DNA of 64,000 bases, from contig JAEHOE010000002.1 in assembly GCA_016858145.1 (NCBI GenBank), positions 2,976,001-3,040,000 on the forward strand, given 5' to 3'. The DNA comes from Edaphochlamys debaryana. Taxonomy: Eukaryota > Chlorophyta > Chlorophyceae > Chlamydomonadales. Below are positions 34,201 through 43,754 of the stretch, one piece after another. Numbering within the stretch: position 1 is the stretch's first letter; the number at the start of each line of letters is the position of its first letter. Both the position numbers and the translations under genes were made by a program. The notes under the pieces are model-generated. The model searched no databases and was not told the DNA's origin. It was given only the letters and a program-made list of their open reading frames with translations.

Positions 34201-37200
34201 CAGCGCGGGCGGGGGGTTCGGGCGCGTTCGCGGGGCGGCAAGTCGCGAAGGCTTGACGCGCAACGATGTGGGCCGCGCTAAGCGCAGTGCTGCTGAGTCA
34301 GCGCAGCTTCACCTGGATTCCGTTGCCGTGGTGCACGTCCCAGTCCAGCACGGCCACCTTGTTGATGCCTGTACGGATGTACGTACGGCAGCACGGTACG
34401 GCAGCAGGCGTATGGACGGCACGGGTGCAGGCCTCAGAGCCGTGCCAAGGTTGGCGCCCGGAGCATGCCAAGCCCGTGGCCCGAGTGCGTGAACTCTAGC
34501 GCTCTCAGGATTCTCACCAGGCCCATAAACGCACACACACACATGGAATTGTCAATGGGATTGCCCGGCCTGCGTTTCCCTGATTACACCAGGGCAGCCC
34601 TTCACACCGAGCCTTCACACCTGGGGTTGCCAGTGCGTCCAGTGCCGCCCTTCCGGAGCCTCACTCCCTTGACCACCCCGTGCGACTGCCCCCACCCAGG
34701 GGGCCAGACCCGGCTGGCTGCACGTTGCACTGACCCCCACTCCGCTTGCCCCGTGCAACGGCTGTCACCGCCACCCACCCACCTGGGGTTGCCAGTGCGT
34801 CCAGCGCCGCCACCGCGACGTTGTTGAAGAAGCAGAAGCCCATGGCCCGATCGCACTCGGCGTGGTGGCCGGGGGGGCGCACCACGGCCAGGGCCCGGGT
34901 CACGGAGCCGGACATCACGCAGCGCACGGCCTGAGGGGGAGGGAAGGGAGGGGGGAGGAAGGAGGGGGGGAGGAGGCGGAGGTTACGAGCTCTGAGCTTG
35001 GGAGCTTACGGTATGTGGCCCCGCATGCTTCCGCCGCGGTAGCCACGTCTTCCTCACTGTTAGTCGCAGGAGCAAGGGTCCGGCCACGCACGGCCAGACA
35101 GCTCGGATCCAGACCCAGATCCAGATCCAGAAGCAGGATCCTTCCACCCACCTCCACACAGCACCCTGCCGCGTAGCGCGCCGCGCCTGCCGTGCCCTCA
35201 CATATGTACCTTGGTGCGTGGGGGCCGGGGCGGGGCGCGGGCGGGACAAGGTCAGGCACGCAGCTGGGTCCGGAGGACAGGTCCCGTACGGCACCCTCTG
35301 TACAATTGTGTGCATGCCGTACAGCATTGCAACTCACATGTCGCCCATCTTGCCATCCATGAAGCAGTACGACATCTCCGCTAGCTCGGGCGGCCGTACG
35401 CCGTACAGCTCTCCGAACATGGTGTCCACCTGACAGGGACAGGACCAGGATGTGAGATTCGAGGAGGGCCTCTCTGGCCCTCCCTGCAACCACCTTGGCC
35501 TCATACCTCGCACCTCTAGTGTACACACTAATCGCTTCACTTGCCTCGGCTAGTGCCATCGTGCACTGCTCTGCATTGCGCTTTGCTTTAAGCCTTCGCC
35601 CCTCGCCCCGCCAAGACAGCACAAAAGCACGACCCCTGCTTGCCTTGTGTGCACTGCAAAACTTTAAGGCTCGACCCCCTGAAGGCAAAGTCCTAAAGCG
35701 CCCAAAGCACGCACGCAACTCCGCCTCCTTGCCTTGTGGATGCTACTAGCAACGAATAAAAGACAGGTTCGCATAGAACTACTACGTAACTACTACTACG
35801 TACGTAAGCACGGCGGCCCCTGCTTGCCTTGTGGATGTGCTCGGCCGTGTGAGCCCGCAGGAGCTCCTCGTCTGAGGCCTGGGGGCGGGGTGGGGATGGG
35901 GGGTGGGGGGGTTGGTGACGAGGACATCAGGGAGAGGGAGGGAGAACGCAGCGCGAAGGGGCATGGCCGCATGGGCCTCGGGTTCAGCCCTGCAGCCTCG
36001 AACGATGGCTTGGGGTTCGGTTGCGGCGCGGTTCCGTGGCGTGTGGAGTTCTTGCGCCTGGCCCGTCGCGGCTGAGGCCCTCGACACAAGCGCTACCCGA
36101 CGCTAGCCCCACCACCCGTACGCTGGGATCGTCGTAGGCCGTGACCCAGATCCAGATCCAGATCCAGGTCGAGGTTCTTGACTAGCCAGCTAGCTAGCTA
36201 GCTAGAATAATGGCATGTACTGCCGCTGCGTTACGGCACACCAAATACAGCCGCCTCTGGCGATGCTAGCCAGTCTGGTGGTCCTGTGCTTCAGGCCCAC
36301 GCCAGCTTGATCGGGAGCAGACCCTGGACACCGCTGCCGTGTAAACGGTGCTAAACGCAGATCAAAATCACTGCCACGGCGCAAAGCCACGCACCTTTCC
36401 CTGCAAACAAGACCTGAAGATTAGCACCCAAGGACGGTACCCAACGTCAGGACCCCAGATAACGCCATCCAACGTCACGAGGCCCCGGACAGTCAATCCC
36501 ACACTTTGCGGCGGTGCCATTCGCTAAGCCTTTGGTCCAGAAAGATGCCGCCTCGCCGCCCTGACGCCCGTTCGTTTGAGCCACCGTTCTGGGCACCAGC
36601 TGAGTCGGAGTATGAAGCATGTCAGCCCATGTCAGGTCACTCCAGGTCACACCATGCCAGCGCAGCACACCCCAGCCAGCCCCACGCCGCGCGACAATGC
36701 GCCGTGGGCTTCCTCCTGCCCACCCATCCCACCTCCCACGTGGTGCGGTGCGCACCCTCGCAGGCTATGCTGCCCACCCGCAAGCGACGCGAGTCCGCTT
36801 AGCCTCAACTCGAGACCCACAACTCAAACACCTCCAGGCCCCACCCACCCACCCCCACCTTTCTGGGCACCAGCTGCCAGCAGCGCCCCATCAGGCCGTT
36901 GGCGGTTAGCGTGGTGTGGAGCATGATGATGCGGGCGGGGCGCTCGGGGTGCTCTGAAGGGCGGGGTTGGGTAGGCGAGGCGGGGGAGCGTGTGGGGCGG
37001 GGAAGGCTGCAACAGCGACCGAGCCGCGGGGCGGGGCGAAGGGTGCGGCCCTAGCGGCCTCTTCCATCCATCTAGGCCCCCCTGACGTCTACCCCTAAAC
37101 CAAATTCAGAGGAGGGGCACCTGGGCCGAGGTGTAGCTCCATGGATTGGTCGTAGAGCAGCCCCACGGCTGCGTCGCCGCCCGAAGGCGTCGCCGGGGGT

Positions 37201-37541
37201 GTGGTCACGGAGACGCCTTGGCGGGTGCCATCCTCGGGATGGATGCCGTCGGGCAGGCCCTCCGACGACGACGACGACGAGCTTGATGCATCACTGTGCT
37301 CGTGCGGTAGCGTTGGAAGGGCTGCGTTCGCCGGGCTCGTGCTCGCTGCGGCGCCTGAGCTGTCTTTTGGCACATCCGCAATGTCTAACGCCGCAATTCC
37401 CTGCCGCGCCTCGGCAACATTATCTGCGTCGCGGTGTTGTGCTGCAGCTTGTTGCGCAGACTCTGTCGCCTGGGCTCCGTCTGGCGAGGTTGCGGCAAGT
37501 TCGTTCGAGCGGCCCAAGCTGCAGCCCCTACCCGAGCCCAT
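31289..37541 (-). CDS. Class II histone deacetylase
   Basis: Thirteen exons with closing phases: 37121-37541, 36859-36953, 35828-35878, 35338-35429, 35152-35209, 34783-34930, 34313-34368, 33981-34151, 33189-33299, 32805-32899, 32440-32560, 32169-32189 and 31289-31960, giving 703 residues. A low-complexity Ser/Asp N-terminus leads into [14 protein letters not shown] and [12 protein letters not shown], the start of the deacetylase fold. Catalytic motifs are all present: [16 protein letters not shown] (His pair of the charge relay), [12 protein letters not shown] (Zn-binding Asp and His), [16 protein letters not shown] (second Zn Asp) and LALEGGYN (transition-state Tyr region). It removes acetyl groups from Lys of histones or other proteins. 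The Ala/Gly-rich C-terminal exon is long and of unknown role. The 7-codon exon AWEAHLQ and the acceptor at 35210 (caag) are the least certain. Exon 3 ends at a GC donor. Confidence 0.88.
32600..32648 (+). repeat. GGGGAGGTT minisatellite in a deacetylase intron
   Basis: About five perfect 9-bp units just downstream of a related ggggaagttggggttgg stretch, inside the intron between exons 10 and 11. The transcribed strand is C-rich. Confidence 0.9.
33590..33615 (-). repeat. Intronic copy of a deacetylase exon end with its 5' splice site
   Basis: The minus strand reads GATGGAGACTATGTG|gtaagac. The true exon 8 end at 33981-34000 reads GAGACGGCGACTATATG|gtaagcg. The copy lies in the following intron, about 390 bases away. 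Confidence 0.65.
34612..34650 (-). repeat. Second intronic copy of a deacetylase exon end with its 5' splice site
   Basis: The minus strand reads GGACGCACTGGCAACCCCAG|gtg, as in the true exon 6 end at 34783-34810. The copy lies about 167 bases downstream in the same intron, and the G at the splice site is kept. Confidence 0.85.
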
Positions 37542-38521
37542 CCTTTGGTTGTCAGCTATCCTCACTGTATATATATACCCGCAACTGTTGGTCGTGATGA
37601 CTCCGAGCGCCGACGCACGGCGTGCCGGCCGTGCCCCTACCCAACACAGCTGGCCCCCAGTCCCCCGGCCTGCCCGTCGCAGCTCAACCCACGCTGCTTG
37701 AGCATGATGCCCGCAGCCCAGAAATCCCTCTTGGAATCCCCATGATCTAGAAGCTTGCTGGCTGCAGACTGCACTGCCGGGGCCTGAGCATCGCATGCTG
37801 CCGTCCAGTCAGCGCCCACGTGCCGTTTGTGCTAAGCTTGTCGGCTGCCAGGCGGTGCCCTCCGCTTGAAATGCTGAGGACCGACCGCGAGCAGTTGACA
37901 TATCAAAGCCCGTAGCCCCTAATACGACCCAGGCTCCCGGCGTCTGAACCGCACGCACCTCGGACCCCCCCCCCCAGTACACGTGCCTCCTGAGACACCA
38001 GGGCAACCAAGCGCGATACTCAGTGCTTACACGCCAAGCGTCCATCCCGACCGAACACAAACCAGCGCCAGCGCAGACGACCCCTCCTCGACTAGAGCGG
38101 GCACCGCATTGATGGGATGCGGTGCCCGGGTGGCCCCACGCAAGCACGCCAACATTAGCAGCCGAACCACCCATGCGGCCGCCCTCATCAACAGCATGCA
38201 GACGGTCTGGATCCCGCTCCGAACGCAGAGGCCGGTCATGACTCGACACCGTCTGCCGATGGGTTTCGCCCCCCAGCACGGCCCTCGCCGACCGCCAGCC
38301 TTCACCCTGCCCTGTCTAAACCTGTAGTCCCCACGCCCTCTCTAAGCGCTCCTGCCACGTACACGCGCCGACATCTTGCAGATAAGCCTCCGTCGACGGA
38401 CCGCCGCCGGGTTCGGCAGGGGACAGCTGCGCCCCCGTGCCGAAACCCCGGAGCCCGCTGCTCCACCCCGCCGCTGGGATCGCCTCTCCTCGCGGCAAAC
38501 TCGCTTCCCCCCGCAGCCGCT
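37542..38521. other. Spacer between deacetylase and ATP synthase delta genes
   Basis: It includes TATATATATA at about 37567-37577, only about 30 bases before the deacetylase ATG chosen here. Either that element is not the promoter or the 5' UTR is very short. The frame stays open upstream to another ATG at 37796. A minus-strand TGTAA at 38027-38031 could end the ATP synthase transcript. Confidence 0.45.
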
Positions 38522-39130
38522 TTACGCCTTGCTGTCCAGGGCCGAGTCCAGGGCGCCGTAGAGCTCCAGAGCTGCCCGGTTGGCCGCCTGGTCATACTCA
38601 TCGCCCTGGCCCTGCGCCGAGTTGGCCGCGGCCAGCGCCTGCTTCACGGCCGCGGAGTCGAACTGGTCTAGCGTGCCGGCCTCCAGCGCGCAGATGTCCG
38701 CGACACCGTTCGGGTGCACGAAGGCAAAGCCACCGCTGATGAAAAACTTCTCCGTCTCCGCGCCGTTCGACAGCTCCACGACGCCTGGCCGCAGCTGGGC
38801 AATGACCGGAACGTGGTTGGCCTTCAGGCCGAAGTAGCCATCAATGCCCGGCAGCGTCACGCCATCCTTCTTGGCGCCGTCCGCGAGCACGCTGTGAGGC
38901 GTGTAGAAGTTAACGGGGAACAGATCGCCCTGAGTCTGGTTCTCCGTGCTGACATTCGTGAAGTTCGAGGGGAGCTCGGGGACAAGCAGCGTGGAGGGGG
39001 CCTTCTTGTTCCAGGCCTCCGTGAACTCCTTGGGGCCCGCAGGGACCGCCACCTCCTCCATGCACCGCGAGGACGTGCTCACGCTGCGCTGGCCCGCGGC
39101 CAGGAGCCGCCTAGCAGCGTGTCGCAGCAT
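38522..39130 (-). CDS. ATP16: Mitochondrial ATP synthase subunit delta (bacterial epsilon homologue)
   Basis: Single exon of 202 residues. The start is the ATG at 39130, opening MLRHAARRLLAAGQRS, an Arg-rich amphipathic mitochondrial targeting peptide of about 25 residues. The mature part has the beta-barrel N-terminal domain of the F1 epsilon/delta subunit: NFYTPHSVLA, GVTLPGIDGYFGLKANHVP, LRPGVVELSNG, KFFISGGFAFVHPNGVADI. The C-terminal part is a helical hairpin rich in Ala (AAVKQALAAANSAQG, then NRAALELYGALDSAL). In the enzyme it couples the gamma/c-ring rotor in the matrix-facing stalk. Length fits the algal family. The lack of any intron is unusual beside its intron-rich neighbours. The gene symbol follows the Chlamydomonas name. 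Confidence 0.93.
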   Translation of the reverse strand: MLRHAARRLLAAGQRSVSTSSRCMEEVAVPAGPKEFTEAWNKKAPSTLLVPELPSNFTNVSTENQTQGDLFPVNFYTPHSVLADGAKKDGVTLPGIDGYFGLKANHVPVIAQLRPGVVELSNGAETEKFFISGGFAFVHPNGVADICALEAGTLDQFDSAAVKQALAAANSAQGQGDEYDQAANRAALELYGALDSALDSKA

Positions 39131-40470
39131 CGTCGGAAGCAATCAAGTGAGGTTGGCGGTCGCCCCTAGCTATGAGGCCTGCTATGGCCGTAAGGTCACG
39201 CACTAGCAAGGCAAACGATTCTACGAGGAAGCGCAGGACCATGCATGCAGCGACAGGGCCCCGACACGATGCGCACGCATCGCATTGCCCCGTTTGCGCA
39301 GAGTGCATGCATACGCTGCCGCCTTGCCTACATACGTGACACATCCAAACAACTGCTTTCCCTGCCACCCTGCAGCCGCGATCATCCATCACGCGCATCG
39401 CTGCAATTGTCCCCGGAACGCCCTCCGCGCCATGAGCATCCTAACCAGAAATACCTAATCGGCTCGTGTGGGGCCAGGGTAAGGGGTCGGCACGGCACCT
39501 GGACCTCCGCCTCCGGCATCCATCCCCTGAAAAGCACAAGGACATGGCGGGGCGCGGCTACAGGGGAACAGGAGGTCCTATACTTGGGTGTCATACTGGC
39601 CGTCAACCGCGGTCTCTGAGGGCGGGGAGGGGGAAGGATGGGCTCGGGGGGGGGCTTCCGCGCTTGCCACGGCACGTCGCCGTGCGTCCCAGCAGCGGGG
39701 GACGTCGGGGGACGAGGGTCGTATCGTCAAGCAGGCGTGGGACCTCAGGTCGCCAGTCCTCCCAGGAAGCTCCAAACGGGGATACCAATATCCCGCAAAA
39801 ACTGTCTGGCTGCCTTGAAAGGGGCGAGGCAATGTTGGGATGCGCGGGGAAGTGTCTGTCGGGCTGTGAGCGGAGGGGCGGCGCAGTGCTGGAGTGCGGG
39901 GCGGCGGGCACAGGCTGTGGGGGCCTGCCTGCGCAAGCCGGTGAGGGCTCGAGGCTCACCCGCCGCTCAGCTGCGACCTCCGATTGCATAGCCCTGCTGC
40001 TTGTGTGCTGCACATGGGCTATGCCCGCCCCTCCGACGGCTCCGAGCCCCGACTCCCTCGCGTGGAACCTCAACCAAGCCGGGCTGCTCCCCTGCATGGT
40101 GTCATGCCGTACATCCAGGCCTCAGTCGCATGTCTCCCTCATTCCCTCAAGCCGTGGCTTGGACGCCTGGTGCCGGGCTGCCAGCTGCCAAGATGGCAGG
40201 GGTCCGCAGTCGGGCCCACGCCCATCGAGCCTCATCGAGCGCTGTGTGGGCTAGGTTGCTGCACGCAGGAACCGCCCCCAGGCCGGTTGGTCGGACTCAC
40301 GAGTATGGCCTGCTCAGGATCCGCACCCGAGAGGGTCTCTGCTGAAGAGCGAAGGCAATTTGCAGACTTTTGAAACAACCCCCTGCCCACGAGCCCGCCT
40401 GTCAGCCCGTACCCAGCCCAAGCCTGGAGGCTCCTGCCGCCCATGGCTCCACTTAACACCGCTCCGGCAA
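39131..40470. other. No supported gene
   Basis: Long overlapping frames on both strands lack motifs and splice logic. A weak internal repeat (gaggcaatgttgggatgcgcgggg and ggcgcagtgctggagtgcggggcgg) lies near 39828-39905. Confidence 0.45.
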
Positions 40471-41374
40471 CTACAACCAAGCCCCGGTCCGCAGGTCCAT
40501 CTCCTCCCGCGTGCCCACCCGCAGGGGCATTCGCATCCGTACGTAATACAATGATACACGCTACTCACTCAGCCCCACGCACAGCCTGCGGCGCCTGCCC
40601 TCACGGCCGGCTCCACACACGCACTGCAGCGCTTTGCACGCGCCGTGTCATCAGCTTCACCAGCGTTGCAGCCATTTACTCGCTGCGGCTGTCGTACACC
40701 TGGCTGTCGTACTTCACAAGGCTTCACGCGCCCCTGCTCCGCCTCACGCTTGTCCTCCAGCACCGCATCCACCCCGGCATCGTGGCACACAATCAGCATA
40801 CGCGTGACCGCGTCACGAGGCTGCGGCTGTCGTACACCTGTGCATGCTTCACTTTGCCGTGCCGGGTGGACAACCGGGTAGCGCGTGACGGTAACAGGGC
40901 CGATGATGTGAAGAGTGCATGTGGGTTGTGCCAGGCCTCCCCACACCCCCGGCCAACCTCTCCATAGGAAGGCTCTGAGCCGCCCGCCTCGTGACCCACA
41001 CATGTACAGGGTAGACATCCCTGAGATATCCCGCCCCACCTGCACACACCTCCCTCCGTGAACTCCTCCACCACCGCCTTGCCCCCAGCCCCCAGCCCCC
41101 CCTTCTCGCGCAGCCGACCAGCACTTGCAGCCCCCCATCTATCGTGCTGGTATCCGGGGATGTCGGGACAGTGTGCGCGTCAAACCTGCAGCAGAATCTA
41201 TTTATCATCACCATCACCTCCAGCCCCGACACCCGGTTTCACGGTGCAATCTATCGGGTTGTCGTACTTGTGTACGGTAGTGTCGTACTTGCGTGATGTC
41301 GTACGGTTCCACGCCCGCCATGGCCTTGGCCACCCCGTCCAGCAACACCAGGAGCGTCTCGGCCGCCGAGCCGC
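40471..41374 (-). CDS. Candidate multi-exon gene, model incomplete
   Basis: The minus strand shows coding-like pieces: GSAAETLLVLLDGVAKAMAG up to ITQ (41289-41372, after a ccctcag acceptor), AGRLREKGGLGAGGKAVVEE and onward (near 41050-41130), MLIVCHDAGVDAVLEDKREA and onward (near 40735-40800), and a C-terminus RMRMPLRVGTREEMDLRTGA before TAG at 40471-40473. Phases between the first and second pieces do not match without an indel at a G7 run near 41097, and no start exon was found. The introns are full of gtcgtac words. The family is not recognised; it may be a decayed gene. Confidence 0.3.
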
Positions 41375-41636
41375 CTGAGGGTGGGCTGCTTCAGTCAGCC
41401 AGGGAAGCGCCGGAGCGGCGAGAAGCTGACCAGTCCTGAGGTGCGGGCCCCAAACCCCGTGGCCCAGCCCATGCATCCCGCCCATCGCCTGGGAGAGTGT
41501 GCGTGGGGGCGGGGTAAGTGGGTACGATAGTTGGCCAAGGATGGAAAAGAGACAAGAAAATCTGCTCGAGCGGCACACGCACCTGGCTGTAAATGGGGCA
41601 GCGACAGGGCAGCGCCTGGTGCCGGTGCCAGCGACC

Positions 41637-42695
41637 TCAGTTGCGTGGAGCTAACAAGTAGCTGATGCAACCACCAACTACAAACGCCAAGTACAACAGC
41701 GGACCCTGCGCCAGAGGGGAAGCATGTGGGCACTCGCTTGCGCCCCCCCCCCCCCCCCCCCCCCGCGCAAGCTACAAGCACGCCCACAAGCACGCCCACA
41801 AGCACGCCCACAAGCACTCCCAGCACTTATAAGTCCACGTACCCCCGCTTTCAACATGTTGTTGTAATCCTCGACCAGCTCCTTGTTCTCCTCTCTCAGC
41901 GCCTTGACCTCCGCGAGCAGCGCCTCCTTGTCAGCGAAGACCAGCTCGGCCTCCTCCACGTGCTCCGCCTTGTTCGCCACACCCACGACCCTGTTCTCCA
42001 CGCTCACCGCCCTGTTCTCCACGCTCGTTAGGACCCTGTTCTCCACGCTCACCACCACGCCGCCCGCGTTCCGCTCGCGCAGCGCCTCGACCTCCTTGCC
42101 CACTGCCCGGTTCTCCTTGCTGAGCGCCTTGACCTCCATTCGCAGCGCTTTGGTTTCCTCGCTCAGCGCCTTGATCGTCTCCTCCAACTCAGCACTCAGC
42201 GCCTCCTTCTCCAGGCTCGGCGCCTGCACCTGCCGCGGTCCCCCAGCCTCGCGGAGGACGGAGGTGAACTGCATAGGGCGCGGGGGCGGGAGCAGGGCGG
42301 GCGGGGAGGGCTCACAGGGCGGGGTTGTAGGGCGGAGGGGCGACGCACGGTAACTCGGGAAGTGGCACGTTCAAATGGCACGACCAGGGGGCCCGCGGCA
42401 GCGGCACGGAGCGGCGTGCGTGTGGTGGCCTTGGCGGTTTTGGTGGAGCCGTGGACGGGGCGGGAAGCCATACCTCGTAGGTGGTTGTGGTCGCGTACGC
42501 CTGCGCAGCAGCGGCATACGGTGCCGCGCACAGCGACGAGATGCCCACAATGGCCGCTGCGGCCGCGCCTGTCGCGAAAATCGCAGCGGGTGCGTTGCCA
42601 GAGCCGGCCTTGCTGGCAATACAGGCTGTCACGCGCAGCGTGCACCGCTGCGGCGAGCGCTGTGGCACGCGAGCATGCAGGGGATGCGGGGCCAT
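41637..42695 (-). CDS. Plastid-type coiled-coil protein with C-terminal membrane anchor
   Basis: Three exons with closing phases: 42474-42695, 41843-42268 and 41637-41705, giving 238 residues. The start chosen is the ATG at 42695 (gccATGGcc); ATGs at 42728 and 42761 are also in frame. The N-terminus (MAPHPLHARVPQRSPQRCTL, then RVTACIASKAG) looks like a chloroplast transit peptide with a VxA cleavage site. It is followed by an Ala-rich hydrophobic stretch ending AAAAQAYA, which could be a thylakoid-transfer or membrane segment. The middle is a coiled coil (EETIKALSEETKALRMEVKA, KENRAVGKEVEALRERN) with a run of SVENRxV repeats. The last exon encodes one membrane helix (PLLYLAFVVGGCISYLL) and stops after APRN. 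The function is unknown. The intron before the last exon has a 22-G run on the sense strand. Confidence 0.65.
41743..41764 (+). repeat. C22 homopolymer (G22 on the sense strand) inside an intron
   Basis: An uninterrupted run of 22 C on the plus strand, ending about 38 bases before the final exon of the coiled-coil gene. Confidence 0.9.
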
Positions 42696-42761
42696 CGCGC
42701 CACACGACGCGCGGCTAGCCGCACGCATGCTGGCTTGCTCTCCGGCCCGAAGTCTATACAT

Positions 42762-43754
42762 AGAGCCCAGTTGTTGTGCTGAGACGGCCTCGAAAACCGG
42801 ACTCGACCGGCACCAGCGGAGTGGTTAATGACGCCTTGGGACGTGGTGGATAGTCAGCTAGTAGGCTTGATGGCTGTGGCGAACGATAAACGACAGTGTT
42901 GCCAGCCGGGGCCGTTAGCAGCGACAGTAGTGGCCACTGCAGATGCACACAGCCTCACACAGGTCGCCCTCCGACCCCAGCAAGCGGTCAGGGGTTCGCC
43001 CGGATTGAGACCGCTCAAGACAGCTTGAAGACGAGCGGAGAGGCTCCTTACACACAGGTCCCGTCTTCGGAGGGGTCCCACGCCCACCTCCTGCCCACGC
43101 CTGCCCGCCGCCAGCGCTCAGCAGGCGTCCGCAACGACGCACTGGCTTCAGCCCACCTTGACTTGAGTCCTCTTGAGCCCTCTTCCCGAGCCCCACGGTC
43201 CACGGTCCTCAGATCCACCGGCCCCGTGCCAACGTTCAAACTCAGTCCCTGCCACGGATCCTCCGCTCACAATCGTGTCGGGGAGCACACCGCCGGGCCC
43301 CAGGCCGCGTCCCGCATCCCCAGCCGTGGGCCCAGAACCAAGCGACACCCGCCCTGATCCGTTCCGCTCAGCCTAGCCCGCGCCTCAGCCCGGCACCCGG
43401 CGCTGCACATGGAGGCAGGCCGCCCGCCGCCGCACCAAGCCACAGGCTGAGGTCCAAGGGCCAGGGCCGAAGTCCCAAGTTCTCCTCCGTCGTACACAGC
43501 GCACGCAGATGGGGCCTTCGGGCCGGCCCCCATCAGCCGATCTCCCCATCAGCACGCGTCCGCTACCGGGATCCCCGCAGATCCCCGCAGGTTCCCCGCG
43601 GTCCCGGGCACACTGGCCGTCACGCGTCCGCCGTACGGATCCCGACCCCGCAGCGCCCCGGCGTTGTTCCATGAGATCATGCCTTCCCCCCGACATCCGC
43701 CAACGCAATCCCGCCAGCGCACCCTCCACACCGGCGCTTGATCGCCAAGAGATC
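42762..43754. other. Spacer, 5' flank of the coiled-coil gene and 3' flank of the membrane-protein gene
   Basis: No gene seen. TGTAA on the minus strand at 43048-43052 could be the poly(A) signal of the membrane-protein gene, though it would give a 3' UTR of about 700 nt. Confidence 0.4.

Noticed and set aside
39466..40254. 262-codon plus-strand frame
   Set aside because: Non-ATG start, no motif, no splice logic, antisense frames equally open.
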